A stretch of DNA of 62,308 bases from Alphaproteobacteria bacterium 65-37 (GCA_001897995.1 MKRV01000262.1:1-62308), one strand, 5' to 3'; counted from the first letter of the stretch, positions 9,216 to 17,661 are shown. Notes: generated by a model from the sequence alone, not told the origin. Program-made: numbers and translations.

Positions 9216-10025
9216 ATGCGTGTGGTGTTCGCCCTGATTTTGCTCTTGAGCTGTGTCGCAAGCGTGAGCGCTTTCGCACAGATCGGGCCTCGCAGCGTCT
9301 ATCTCGAAGATCTCACTTGGACTGAAGTGCGCGATGCGCTGAAGGCCGGCACGACCACCATCATCGTGCCCGTCGGCGGCACCGAGCAGAACGGCCCGCA
9401 TATGGCGCTGGGCAAGCACAATGTACGGGTGAAGGCGTTGGCCGGCGAGATCGCCGGCAAGCTGGGCGACACGCTGGTGGCTCCCGTGCTGGCCTATGTT
9501 CCGGAGGGCACCATCTCGCCGCCGGCCGGCCATATGCGCTACCCCGGAACGATCTCGATTCCCGACGCGACCTTCAAAAGCCTGCTCGACGCGGCAGGTC
9601 GCTGCTTCCGCCAGGCCGGCTTCACCCACATCGTGCTGATCGGCGATTCGGGCAACTACCAGACCCTCCTGAAGGACGTCGCCGCGCAGCTCAATCGCGA
9701 CTGGCACGGCACGCCCACGCGCGCGCATTTCATTGCCGACTATTACCGGGCCACACAGACGGCCTATGTGCAGGCCCTGAAGGGCCAGGGCTTCAGCGAC
9801 GCCGAGATCGGCTCGCATGCCGGTGTCGCCGACACTTCCTTGCTGATGGCGGTCGATCCGGCGCTGGTGCGGGCCGACCGGCTCGCGTCGTCGCCGGGCG
9901 GCAGCGCCACCGGTGTGGTCGGCAATCCGCGCGGCTCGACGGCGGCGCTGGGCCGGCTCGGCACCACGGAGATCGTTGCCCAAACCGTCGCGGCCATCCG
10001 CAAGGCCCGCCTCGCTTCCCCCTGA
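9216..10025 (+). CDS. Exported creatininase-family protein with altered metal ligands
   Basis: A 269-residue protein starting with a clear signal peptide (MRVVFALILLLSCVASVSAFA), unlike cytoplasmic creatininases. The family hallmark is GGTEQNGPHMALGKHN at ~54-69 and VLIGDSGNYQ at ~140-149. In creatinine amidohydrolase the corresponding motifs are TEQHGPHLPL..D and NGHGGN, whose Glu, His, Asp and His bind metals. Here Glu57 is kept, but His becomes Asn59, Asp becomes His68, and the GHGGN His becomes Asp144. The fold is therefore likely while the metal site and reaction are uncertain. A propeller gene follows 12 bases downstream, probably in the same transcript. Confidence 0.75.
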   Translation: MRVVFALILLLSCVASVSAFAQIGPRSVYLEDLTWTEVRDALKAGTTTIIVPVGGTEQNGPHMALGKHNVRVKALAGEIAGKLGDTLVAPVLAYVPEGTISPPAGHMRYPGTISIPDATFKSLLDAAGRCFRQAGFTHIVLIGDSGNYQTLLKDVAAQLNRDWHGTPTRAHFIADYYRATQTAYVQALKGQGFSDAEIGSHAGVADTSLLMAVDPALVRADRLASSPGGSATGVVGNPRGSTAALGRLGTTEIVAQTVAAIRKARLASP

Positions 10026-10037
10026 CGCATCCTGATC

Positions 10038-11321
10038 ATGAAACACAAACGCTCGCATCTCGCTCTCGTCTCGGCACTTGCCTCGGGCCTCGCCATCGGC
10101 GGCGCCGGCTGGTGGGCGGCCGCCCAGACCGCAGCCCCGGCGACCATCGTCACCGTCGCCGGCATGCCGGGCGTCGCCGATCCCGCCAACCTCTACAGCG
10201 AGACCGGCGCGGACCGGCTCAGCCGGGCGGTCGATGGCGCCCTGCCACGCGTCTACGTGCCCAACCGGCGCTCCAACAGCATATCGGTGATCGATCCGGC
10301 GACCCTGCAGGTGATCGACACCTACAAGGTCGGCCGCAACCCGCAGCACGTCGTGCCGTCGTGGGATCTCAAGACGCTATGGGTGGCCAACAATGCCGAG
10401 GGCCGCACCGACGGCAGCCTGACGCCGATCGATCCGCTGACCGGCAAGCCCGGCAAGGCCATTCCGGTCGACGATCCCTACAACGTCTATTGGTCGCCCG
10501 ACGGCAAGTACGCGATCATCGTGGCCGAAGAGTTGAAGCGGCTCGACTTTCGCGATCCCAAGACCATGAAGCTCGCCTATTCGATCCCGACGCCGAAATG
10601 CGCCGGGATCAACCATGCCGACTTCGCGATCGACGGCAGCTTCGCCCTGTTCACCTGCGAGTTCGATGGCGCCGTCACCAAGATCGACCTGGTCAACCGC
10701 AAGGTGCTGGGCACCCTGGTGCTGAGCCCCTACTTCAATCGGCCCGACGTGGTGGCGCAGCTCACCGCCTTCCGCAAGAAGCCGGCCGTGGTGGCCGAGA
10801 CGCCGGAGCTCGGCGGCGCGATCTGCACCCAGCGCGGCATGCCGCAGGACGTGCGCGTCTCGCCCGACGGCAAGACGTTCTTCATCGCCGACATGCTGGT
10901 CGACGGCGTGCACGTGGTCGACGGCGACAGCTTCAGGCAGATCGGCTTCATCGCGACCGGCCCCGGCGCGCATGGCCTCTATCCCAGCCGCGACGGCAAG
11001 TCCCTCTATGTCGCCAACCGCGGCACCAACAAGATGATGGATGGGCCCGGCGGCAAGGGCAGCGTCTCGGTCATCGACTTTGCGACCCGCAAGGTCGTGC
11101 AGACCTGGCCGATTCCGGGCGGCGGCAGCCCCGACATGGGCAATGTCAGCGCCGACGGCAAATACCTCTGGCTGTCCGGCCGTTTCGACAACGTCGTCTA
11201 CCGTATCGACACCGCGAATGGTGCCGTCGACAAGGTCAAGGTCGGCCGCGAACCGCACGGCCTCACCGTCTGGCCGCAGCCCGGCCGCTACTCGCTCGGC
11301 CACACCGGCAATCTGAGGTGA
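10038..11321 (+). CDS. Periplasmic YVTN/NirF-like beta-propeller protein
   Basis: A 427-residue exported protein; the N terminus MKHKRSHLALVSALASGLAIGGAGWWAAAQ is a signal peptide. Repeats with the YVTN pattern recur about every 45 residues: RVYVPNRRSNSISVIDPAT, TLWVANNAEG, SLYVANRGTNKM, YLWLSGRFDNVVYRID, each followed by a V-G or P-D-G turn. Several blades carry a histidine before the strand (PQHVVPS, INHADFA, GAHGLYPS, EPHGLTV), seen in cofactor-binding propellers such as NirF or YncE relatives, though no ligand can be assigned. It probably shares an operon with the creatininase-like gene. Confidence 0.78.
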   Translation: MKHKRSHLALVSALASGLAIGGAGWWAAAQTAAPATIVTVAGMPGVADPANLYSETGADRLSRAVDGALPRVYVPNRRSNSISVIDPATLQVIDTYKVGRNPQHVVPSWDLKTLWVANNAEGRTDGSLTPIDPLTGKPGKAIPVDDPYNVYWSPDGKYAIIVAEELKRLDFRDPKTMKLAYSIPTPKCAGINHADFAIDGSFALFTCEFDGAVTKIDLVNRKVLGTLVLSPYFNRPDVVAQLTAFRKKPAVVAETPELGGAICTQRGMPQDVRVSPDGKTFFIADMLVDGVHVVDGDSFRQIGFIATGPGAHGLYPSRDGKSLYVANRGTNKMMDGPGGKGSVSVIDFATRKVVQTWPIPGGGSPDMGNVSADGKYLWLSGRFDNVVYRIDTANGAVDKVKVGREPHGLTVWPQPGRYSLGHTGNLR

Positions 11322-11338
11322 CGGGTTGCAGTTGAGAT

Positions 11339-12007
11339 CTAACGCTCCTCCGCCGCGATCCGGATGCCGAGCGCGATCAGGGTGATGCCGGTGATGCTGT
11401 CGAGAGTGCGGCGGATGCGCGGTCGGCGCAGCACGTGGCTGAGCCGTGCGACGGCCAGCGCATAGCCCGAGAGCCAGAGCAGCGTCATGGCGCTGAACAG
11501 CAGGCCGAGGCCGGCCAGCGCGGCGAAGTCGGTGCTGCCGCCCGAGAGGCCATGCGGCGCGAACTGCGGCAGCAGGCTGGTGAAGAAGACCGCGATCTTG
11601 GCGTTGCCGAGGTCGCTGATCACGCCCTGTCGGAAGGCCGCGCGCGGCGAGAGCGTGGGCAAGGCCGGCCTGCCCCGCGCGGGCGTGGCCGTCAGGATGC
11701 TTGCCCCGCCCGGCCGCCAGGCTGCCCGCAGCGACTGCAGGCCGAGCCAGATCAGGTAGACGGCGCCGGCATACTTCACGGCAAGGAACAACGGCTCGGA
11801 CGCGATCAGGAGCGCCGCAAGTCCTGCACTGGTGGCCAGCGCCCAGATTGTGAGCCCAGTCGAGACGCCCAGCGCCGTCGCGATGCCGCCGGCGCGACCC
11901 CCCATCAGGGTGTTGCGGATGGTCATCGCCGTGTCGGGGCCCGGCGTCATGATCACCAGCGCCGAGATGCCGATGAAGGCGAGCAGGGTTCCGGTGAGGT
12001 AATCCAT
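11339..12007 (-). CDS. LysE/RhtB-family amino-acid exporter
   Basis: A 222-residue inner-membrane protein with six hydrophobic segments. The N terminus matches the family: FIGISALVIMTPGPDTAMTIRNTLMGGRAGG, where the TPGPD motif and glycine-rich loop after helix 1 are diagnostic. Family members export basic amino acids, homoserine, threonine or related metabolites by proton antiport; the substrate here is unknown. It lies on the minus strand just downstream of the dioxygenase gene (25 bases), so the two may be co-transcribed. Confidence 0.88.
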   Translation of the reverse strand: MDYLTGTLLAFIGISALVIMTPGPDTAMTIRNTLMGGRAGGIATALGVSTGLTIWALATSAGLAALLIASEPLFLAVKYAGAVYLIWLGLQSLRAAWRPGGASILTATPARGRPALPTLSPRAAFRQGVISDLGNAKIAVFFTSLLPQFAPHGLSGGSTDFAALAGLGLLFSAMTLLWLSGYALAVARLSHVLRRPRIRRTLDSITGITLIALGIRIAAEER

Positions 12008-12032
12008 CGACGCCAGGGAACTCGACGGGTGG

Positions 12033-12899
12033 TCAGGCCGCGAAGGCGACTGGTCGCGTCGAGCCCTTGATCTGGGTGCGGTGCATGATGCGGCGCGCCT
12101 CGCCGTCGAACGGATCGCGGCGATGCATGGTCGAACGGTTATCCCACATCACGAGGTCGCCCAGCTTCCAGACATGCTCGTAGACGAACTGCGGCTGGGT
12201 GACGTGCGCCCACAGCGCTTCGAGGACGGCGTCGGACTCGGCGCGGTCGTAGCCTTCGACGTAGGAATTGCGGCGGCGGCCGAGATAGAGCGTGGCGCGG
12301 CCATTGGCGGGATGGCGCAGGATCGCTGGATGCCAGGCGCCGGGTGCCGCCATCGGGTCGTCGGTCGGCGTCACGCCCTTGCGCAGATAGCCTCCGGAAT
12401 TGTAGGTGCCGTCGTGCTTGATGCGGCGGCCCTCGATCTTGCGCGCCAGGTCGGCCGGCAGGGCATCGCACGCCGCCTGCATGCCGCAGAACCAGGTGTT
12501 GCCGCCGTTGGCTGGGATCTCGAGCGAGTAGAGCATCGAGGCATCCGGCGGCATGTCGAGATAGCTCATGTCGGTGTGCCAGACCGCTTCGCCGGCGCCC
12601 AGCGCGCCGATCGGCTCGCCCTTCTTGTCGAGCACGTTGGAGACGACATAGATGTCGGGATAGCCCGGCGGGCTGATGCGGCCACGCTCCTGGTTGGGCG
12701 GCGGATCGAGTTCGCCGAAGCGACGGCTGAAAGCCAGCAGGTCGTCGTCGCTGAGCTGCTGACCGCGCAGCAGGATCATCGAATGGCCATACCAGGCCTC
12801 CTGGATGGCCCTGAAGTCCGCATCGCCGAGCTTGCGGAGATCGGCGCCGAGGATCTCTGCACCGACCGCCGAGGTCACCGGACGCACCGTCACGCTCAT
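12033..12899 (-). CDS. TauD/TfdA-family Fe(II)/2-oxoglutarate dioxygenase
   Basis: A 288-residue cytoplasmic oxygenase. The iron site HxD...H is visible as AVWHTDMSY and, near the C terminus, STMHRRDPFDGEARRIMHRTQ, which also supplies the Arg that binds 2-oxoglutarate; the N-terminal GAEILGADLRKL is typical. Family members hydroxylate sulfonates, aryloxyalkanoates or related acids next to the leaving group; the substrate here is not known. The start at 12899 (MSVTVRP) is preferred over 12905 because GGAGGA lies 6 bases before it. It may form a transcript with the LysE exporter. Confidence 0.87.
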   Translation of the reverse strand: MSVTVRPVTSAVGAEILGADLRKLGDADFRAIQEAWYGHSMILLRGQQLSDDDLLAFSRRFGELDPPPNQERGRISPPGYPDIYVVSNVLDKKGEPIGALGAGEAVWHTDMSYLDMPPDASMLYSLEIPANGGNTWFCGMQAACDALPADLARKIEGRRIKHDGTYNSGGYLRKGVTPTDDPMAAPGAWHPAILRHPANGRATLYLGRRRNSYVEGYDRAESDAVLEALWAHVTQPQFVYEHVWKLGDLVMWDNRSTMHRRDPFDGEARRIMHRTQIKGSTRPVAFAA

Positions 12900-12975
12900 A
12901 CCCATTCCTCCGTCTTTGCGCGGATGATCGTCCTGCCGGGAGGCGCGATCAAGCGCTGCCAAGCCGTGCGTTGCC

Positions 12976-14031
12976 TCAGGCACCGAGGACCGGGACCAGC
13001 CATTTCACCAGGGTTTCGGCGACCGCCGGCGCCAAGGGACCGCCAAAGCCCGGATCGACCGGATCGTGCACGAGCTTGAGGTTGTGGCTGACCTGCGGGA
13101 ACACGATCGCCTCGCCCGGCCTGCCGCGGATGCGCATCGCGTCGATCAGCGGCTGCACGTCGGCCATCGGCACGACCTGGCGATCGGCGCCGCCCTGCAG
13201 GAGAAGGCAGGCCGTCGGCAGTTCGGCCACGGCCCGGGCGGGATCGAACGAGAAGAGCTTCTGCAGGAACGGTCCGGCATAAGGCGGGAAAAGCAGGTCG
13301 AGTTCGCGCGGCAGCCCGGTCGGCACATGGCCGCTCGCCAGGATGGCGGCAATGGTGCGGTCGACAGCGCCGCGCAGCTCGGGCGCGTTGCGCTCGACCT
13401 GAGCCCTAACGATCTCGTCGAGCGGACGGCCGGGGGTGGACGCCAGCACCAGCGCGTGAACCTTCTTCCCCAGCGACGTGCCGGCCGCCAGCGCCAGCAG
13501 ACCCCCCTCGCTGTGGCCCAACAGGGCGGTGGCGTAGGGCTTGATCTCGCCGTGGCGCAGCAGCTCGGTGTGGGCGGCCTCGACGTCCGCCACGAAATAG
13601 TCCCAGGCGAAGAAGGCCTCCTCGGCGGCGAGCGAGGTGCGCGGCCGCAAGGTCGACTGGCCGATGCCGCGCTTGTCGTAGCGCAGCGAGGCGATGCCGT
13701 TCTTCGCCAGGAGCTCGGCGATCTGCTTCAAGAGATCGATGCGCTCGGGCACCAGCGTATTGTTGCCGTCACGGTCGGTCGGGCCGCTGCCGGCGATCAG
13801 CACGACGCCCGGCACCGCCTGCAGTTCGCTGATCAGCGGCAACAGCAGGGTGCCGGCGAGGGTGGCGTCCCGGCTCGTGAAGCGCACGGCGCGCTCCTTG
13901 CTGCCGCCGCCCTCGTAGAAGCCCGGCTTGCGTCGGCCCTGGGCCTGCAGAGGGCTGGAGAGCGGCAACGGACTCTGTGCGGCCATCACGGCGAGCGCGC
14001 CCGCCGCCCTCAGCGCACGGCGGCGTTTCAT
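12976..14031 (-). CDS. Exported alpha/beta hydrolase
   Basis: A 351-residue hydrolase. The N terminus MKRRRALRAAGALAVMAAQSPLPL looks like a signal sequence with a twin-basic start. A domain of the BAAT/dienelactone type follows: the nucleophile elbow is LLGHSEGGLLAL, with oxyanion region LIAGSGPTDRDG, acid LLQGGADRQVVP and a late histidine QVSHNLKLV. This architecture (DLLPLISE..., GSGPTDRDGN) is common in secreted esterases/peptidases of unknown substrate. The start at 14031 overlaps the stop of the HIT gene by 4 bases, showing translational coupling. Confidence 0.82.
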   Translation of the reverse strand: MKRRRALRAAGALAVMAAQSPLPLSSPLQAQGRRKPGFYEGGGSKERAVRFTSRDATLAGTLLLPLISELQAVPGVVLIAGSGPTDRDGNNTLVPERIDLLKQIAELLAKNGIASLRYDKRGIGQSTLRPRTSLAAEEAFFAWDYFVADVEAAHTELLRHGEIKPYATALLGHSEGGLLALAAGTSLGKKVHALVLASTPGRPLDEIVRAQVERNAPELRGAVDRTIAAILASGHVPTGLPRELDLLFPPYAGPFLQKLFSFDPARAVAELPTACLLLQGGADRQVVPMADVQPLIDAMRIRGRPGEAIVFPQVSHNLKLVHDPVDPGFGGPLAPAVAETLVKWLVPVLGA

Positions 14032-14438
14032 CCCGCCTTGTCCGTCGTGTTGTCCGTCGGGGCGCCCGGCTTGGGCATGCTGCGCATGGCGTGGCTCATC
14101 TGCCGTCCGCCGAAGACATGGACATGGAAGTGAAACACCAGCTGGCCGCCGTTCGGCCCGTGATTGGCGACGATGCGATAGCCCTCGTCGTCGAGACCGA
14201 GATCGTGCGCCACCTTCGAGACCGCGCGCCAGAAGCCGGTCACCAGCTCGGGCGGCGCCGTGGCGCCGAAGTCGGCCTGGCTGACATACTCGCCCTTGGG
14301 AATCACCAGCACATGGACCGGCGCCAGCGGATTGATGTCGTGGAAGGCCAGCGCAAACGCGTCCTCGTAGACCTTCTTGCACGGCAGCTCGCCGCGCAGG
14401 ATACGCGCGAAGACGTTGTTGCGGTCGTAAGGGGACAT
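14028..14438 (-). CDS. HIT-family nucleotide hydrolase (Hint type)
   Basis: A 136-residue histidine-triad protein. The triad HFHVHVFGG (HxHxHxx) is near residue 105, the N terminus NNVFARILRGELPCKKVYED is the usual Hint start, and HVLVIPKGEYVS contributes to the nucleotide pocket. Such proteins hydrolyse AMP-conjugates such as adenosine phosphoramidates. The start at 14438 (MSPYDRNN) is preceded by GGGAG on the minus strand. It is coupled to the alpha/beta hydrolase. A broken copy of its own 5' end lies just upstream. Confidence 0.92.
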   Translation of the reverse strand: MSPYDRNNVFARILRGELPCKKVYEDAFALAFHDINPLAPVHVLVIPKGEYVSQADFGATAPPELVTGFWRAVSKVAHDLGLDDEGYRIVANHGPNGGQLVFHFHVHVFGGRQMSHAMRSMPKPGAPTDNTTDKAG

Positions 14439-14466
14439 GAAGGACTCCCGACTGAGGGGTTCTTGG

Positions 14467-14544
14467 CTAGCCCAAGCCTGCCGCCTTGGGAAGCGCGCCA
14501 CTCAGGATCAGGGTGAAGATGTTGTCGCGGTCATAAACGGCCAT
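14467..14544 (-). pseudogene. 25-codon fragment duplicating the start of the HIT gene
   Basis: On the minus strand this reads MAVYDRDNIFTLILSGALP then KAAGLG and a stop. The first 19 residues match MSPYDRNNVFARILRGELP of the HIT protein at 11 positions, and the rest of the domain is absent. It is either the decayed relic of a tandem HIT duplicate or a short leader-like peptide; the relic reading is preferred. Confidence 0.6.
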
Positions 14545-14651
14545 GACGGTCTCCACGACTTCCGAAGGTGGCGCCGTCGATTGTCTTGGTCGTGTCGGTT
14601 GAAGCTCCCTACACTCCGCCGCTTCGGGGATACTTGAGGGAGGACAAGAGT

Positions 14652-14960
14652 ATGGTCGAGTTCGAGAAGCGTCTTGCCTGCGTCATCGCCGCCGACGGGT
14701 CGATCGCCCGCGGCTACATGATCGAAAAGTGCGAGCTGGTCGGCGAGAACGAGTATGTGATCACCTGGAAGGTGCCGCTGCAGAAGGAAGCCAAGACCAA
14801 CTTCTCGTGCGTGATCGGCAGCATCGCCTACGAAGCGGTGGAACCTGGCTTCTGCACGGTCGGGCTGCTGGCCGATCCGATGAAGATGCGCGTCAGCACC
14901 TACGACGTCGCCGGCAAGCCGGCCAAGCGCCCCTTCCATCTGGCGTGCTTCCGCGACTGA
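14652..14960 (+). CDS. Conserved-looking hypothetical protein, 102 residues
   Basis: I do not recognise the family. The 102-residue product is soluble, with no signal or membrane segment, and has alternating beta-type strands (YMIEKCELVGENEYVITWKVPL, TNFSCVIGSIAY). The start at 14652 has a good GGGAGGACAAG ribosome binding site. It stands alone between the minus-strand HIT relic and a convergent J-like gene that ends 10 bases away. Codon usage resembles its neighbours, so it is probably a real gene. Confidence 0.6.
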   Translation: MVEFEKRLACVIAADGSIARGYMIEKCELVGENEYVITWKVPLQKEAKTNFSCVIGSIAYEAVEPGFCTVGLLADPMKMRVSTYDVAGKPAKRPFHLACFRD

Positions 14961-14969
14961 GAGTTCACG

Positions 14970-15695
14970 CTAGCTCCTTGGCAGTCGCTTCGGCGCTGCC
15001 GAGCCGATGGCGGCGGGCCGGGTCCGCCGCCGCAGGGCGTCGATCAGCACGTCGCGCGCCTCGTCGATCTTCGCCGCGAGGTAGGGCGAGCCGCCGGCAT
15101 CGGGGTCGGCCATGCGCATAAGCCGCCGATGCGCGGTGTGGACGTCGGCGATGTCGGCGCCGTCGGGCAGGCCGAGCACTTCCAGCGCCTCCTTCACCGT
15201 CATCTCGCCGGCATCGTCTTCGTCATCGTCGTCGGGTTCGGCATGGCCGAGGCGGCGCAATTCGGGCGGCGCAAGCGCGGGCGCCGTCTGCCGGACATAG
15301 GCTTCGAGGATCGCGGCAGCGCGCAGGACAGCCTGCGGATCCGGCGTTGCGTTTTCTTCTTCCTCTTCCCACACCGGCGGCATCTCGAACGGACGCGGCT
15401 TTGGCCGGAATCGACTGAACAGACCGTTGAGCGGTGCGAGCAATGCCCGCCATTGCAGAAAAGTGCCGACGACGAGCAGACCTGCGCCCAGCAGCATGGC
15501 GCCGATCCACTGCTCGCGCAGCAGCATGAATATCAGCAGTGGCACACCAATTATCAGCAGCAGCACCAGCATCCATCGCACGGTGCGCACCATCGTCCTG
15601 GGATCGGAATGGAGAAACCAGTCGAGGAACTTGGCCGCCGCGGCCAGCACGGAGAGGCCGAGGATGACGGCGCTGATGACGACGGTGTAGTCCAT
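14970..15695 (-). CDS. Membrane protein with C-terminal J-like domain lacking the HPD histidine
   Basis: A 241-residue protein. Three hydrophobic segments lie at ~4-25, 41-58 and 63-81; a Glu-rich linker and a charged DDDDEDD stretch follow. The C-terminal ~75 residues (MTVKEALEVLGLPDGA, then HTAHRRLMRMADPDAGGSPYLAAKIDEARDVL) match Tim14/DjlA-like J domains, in which the loop reads HPDAGGS. Here DPD (197-199) replaces HPD, so stimulation of DnaK ATPase is doubtful; it may be a J-like scaffold. The start at 15695 (MDYTVVI) is chosen because the hydrophobic N terminus follows. It is divergent from the copper-propeller operon. Confidence 0.72.
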   Translation of the reverse strand: MDYTVVISAVILGLSVLAAAAKFLDWFLHSDPRTMVRTVRWMLVLLLIIGVPLLIFMLLREQWIGAMLLGAGLLVVGTFLQWRALLAPLNGLFSRFRPKPRPFEMPPVWEEEEENATPDPQAVLRAAAILEAYVRQTAPALAPPELRRLGHAEPDDDDEDDAGEMTVKEALEVLGLPDGADIADVHTAHRRLMRMADPDAGGSPYLAAKIDEARDVLIDALRRRTRPAAIGSAAPKRLPRS

Positions 15696-15846
15696 CGGCG
15701 AAGTTGACCATGGGGCGAGGCGACCGGTCCATGGTCGCGCAGGTTTTTTTTGTTCGCGATGTTCAACTTCCGATATCAATCGATAGGACGGCCCTCTAGT
15801 ATCCCGCGCCGTTACTGCGCACAGTTGATCTGGGGGGAGTCGACAC

Positions 15847-17661
15847 ATGGCCAAGAAGTCCAAGCCGTCGAAGACCAAGCAGAAGTCATCCGGCGACGTA
15901 AGATTTTCCAGTGAAAGTGCAAAAGTTCCCGCGCGTCAGGGCGCCGTCGATGCCTTCGTCAAGCGACGCGAGCAGGTCGCCGAGAAGGATCGCGAAGAGT
16001 TCCAGACTTATCTCGTCGCCAAGGAACAAGCCGACGCGAAGAAGAAGGCGGCGACCCCGGCAGTTGTCGAGAAGAAGCGCGGCTTCAGCCGGCGTACCAT
16101 CATCGGCGCAGCGGCCGGCACCGCCGTCGTCGCCGAGGCCGGCGTGCTCGGCTACAACATGCTGGGCGGCGGTTCGGTCTCGAACCATGGGGCACAGCAT
16201 GGCGGCGCGAACTACACGGAAGCCCAGCGCCACAACATCGTCCGCGAGGTCGTCGATACGCGCGCCGACGTGCGTGGCCAGAGTCTCGGCAACTGGGTCG
16301 CCCTGCTGCCGACCAAGATGGGCGGCGGCACCTATGCCATCGACCTCAACTCCAATCGCGTGATGGCGTCGATCTGGTACTGGAACTACGGCGACTACGC
16401 GCCGATCAGCCACCATCTCTGCGCCTTCCCCAGCGCCGACCCGCATCACGGCTTCGAGTTCGTGAACAGCACGCAGGGCGGCAAGAACTCGCTGATCTAC
16501 GGCATTCCGACCAACATCAGCGAGCCGCACGAAGGCACCAACATCTATCGCGTGCGCTACGACGGCACGCAGATGCAGCTGATCGAGAATGTCTCGGAGA
16601 GCACCGGCCTCGGCCTCGGCGTCCATGTCACCGTCAATCCGAAGGACGCGCAGTCCTACTTCGTCACCGACGGGCAGAAGGACATCGCCGCCTGCTTCGA
16701 CCGCACCACCTCCAAGGTGAAGGCGGCGCTTCGGTTCGATTGGGCGCCGAATGTGCCTGAGCTGCGCAACGCCTGGATCAAGGGCGGCACGCTCACGATC
16801 AAGAAGATCTACCCCGATCCGAGCACCGGCCTCTACGACTACAAGGGCACCAAGGGCAACAAGATCGACTGGGAAATGGTGCCGATGGGCGAGCTGTTCG
16901 TCGAAGAAGGCTCGCTGCCCGGCGACTCGCCGCTCACCCTGACCGGTGCCGACGGCACGATCTGGCATCCCGAAGGCCGCTGGGCCGCGACGGTGGTGCG
17001 GCTGTGCGGCGGCATCGCCATCCTCGACCCGGAGAAGAACTTCGACCCGGTCGCCTTCCTGCAGTTCAACAAGGACTCGCAGGACCAGTATCCGGTCGAG
17101 CAGATCGACAAGGACACCTGGCGGGTCGTGTTCGACAAGATCCATTCGCCGGGCCACGAGATCGGCTTCTCGCCGGACGGCAAGTTCCTCGTGATGATGA
17201 ACAATCTGCGCGAAAACAACTGCTCGATCTTCAGCTGCCGCGATCCCGATCCGCGCAACTGGCGCAAGGTCGCGCATGTCGAGGATCCGCTGTGGCGCGG
17301 CAAGTATCCCAACCCGTTCCACATGGTCTTCTCGCTGGACAGCTCCAAGCTCTACCTGTCCATCCTGCATCCCTCGCCGGCCTTCAGCGGCATCATGGTG
17401 GTCGACACCAAGACCTGGACGATCGCCAAGGAGATCCAGGGCATCGGCCCCGACCTGCAGACGCCGGCGCTCACCTACGACGGCAAGTACGTGCTGACGC
17501 CGTTCAGCGGCTTCCAGCGCCAGTCGAGCGGCATCGCCGTCATCGACACGGCGACCGATACCTTGATCGGCATTCTGCCGAGCAATGGCGGCCACCACGA
17601 CTGCGTCATCATCCCGACCAAGCTTGAGCACATGAAGCACACGCGCTCGTGCACGCTCTGA
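15847..17661 (+). CDS. Tat-exported copper beta-propeller, thiocyanate-dehydrogenase-like
   Basis: A 604-residue protein: a Lys-rich N tail (1-78), a Tat-like signal SRRTIIGAAAG (81-91), then a seven-blade-type propeller with repeated H-x6-D-G-K strands. Key residues: Lys157, His189/190, His260, Glu343, Asp369, His437, His492, His583. From memory, the trinuclear-copper site of Thioalkalivibrio thiocyanate dehydrogenase uses Lys103, His135/136, His206, Glu288, Asp314, His381, His437, His482, His528; every one maps with a constant offset of 54-56, except His482, which falls on Gln538. It lacks the cupredoxin (CuA) domain of nitrous oxide reductase. The start at 15847 follows GGGGGAG. Function as a thiocyanate dehydrogenase is inferred; another small-molecule oxidation is possible. 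Confidence 0.65.
   Translation: MAKKSKPSKTKQKSSGDVRFSSESAKVPARQGAVDAFVKRREQVAEKDREEFQTYLVAKEQADAKKKAATPAVVEKKRGFSRRTIIGAAAGTAVVAEAGVLGYNMLGGGSVSNHGAQHGGANYTEAQRHNIVREVVDTRADVRGQSLGNWVALLPTKMGGGTYAIDLNSNRVMASIWYWNYGDYAPISHHLCAFPSADPHHGFEFVNSTQGGKNSLIYGIPTNISEPHEGTNIYRVRYDGTQMQLIENVSESTGLGLGVHVTVNPKDAQSYFVTDGQKDIAACFDRTTSKVKAALRFDWAPNVPELRNAWIKGGTLTIKKIYPDPSTGLYDYKGTKGNKIDWEMVPMGELFVEEGSLPGDSPLTLTGADGTIWHPEGRWAATVVRLCGGIAILDPEKNFDPVAFLQFNKDSQDQYPVEQIDKDTWRVVFDKIHSPGHEIGFSPDGKFLVMMNNLRENNCSIFSCRDPDPRNWRKVAHVEDPLWRGKYPNPFHMVFSLDSSKLYLSILHPSPAFSGIMVVDTKTWTIAKEIQGIGPDLQTPALTYDGKYVLTPFSGFQRQSSGIAVIDTATDTLIGILPSNGGHHDCVIIPTKLEHMKHTRSCTL

Noticed and set aside
15847-17661. Nitrous oxide reductase NosZ
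   Set aside because: The C-terminal CuA cupredoxin domain and the NosZ CuZ histidine pattern are not present; residue spacing fits thiocyanate dehydrogenase far better.
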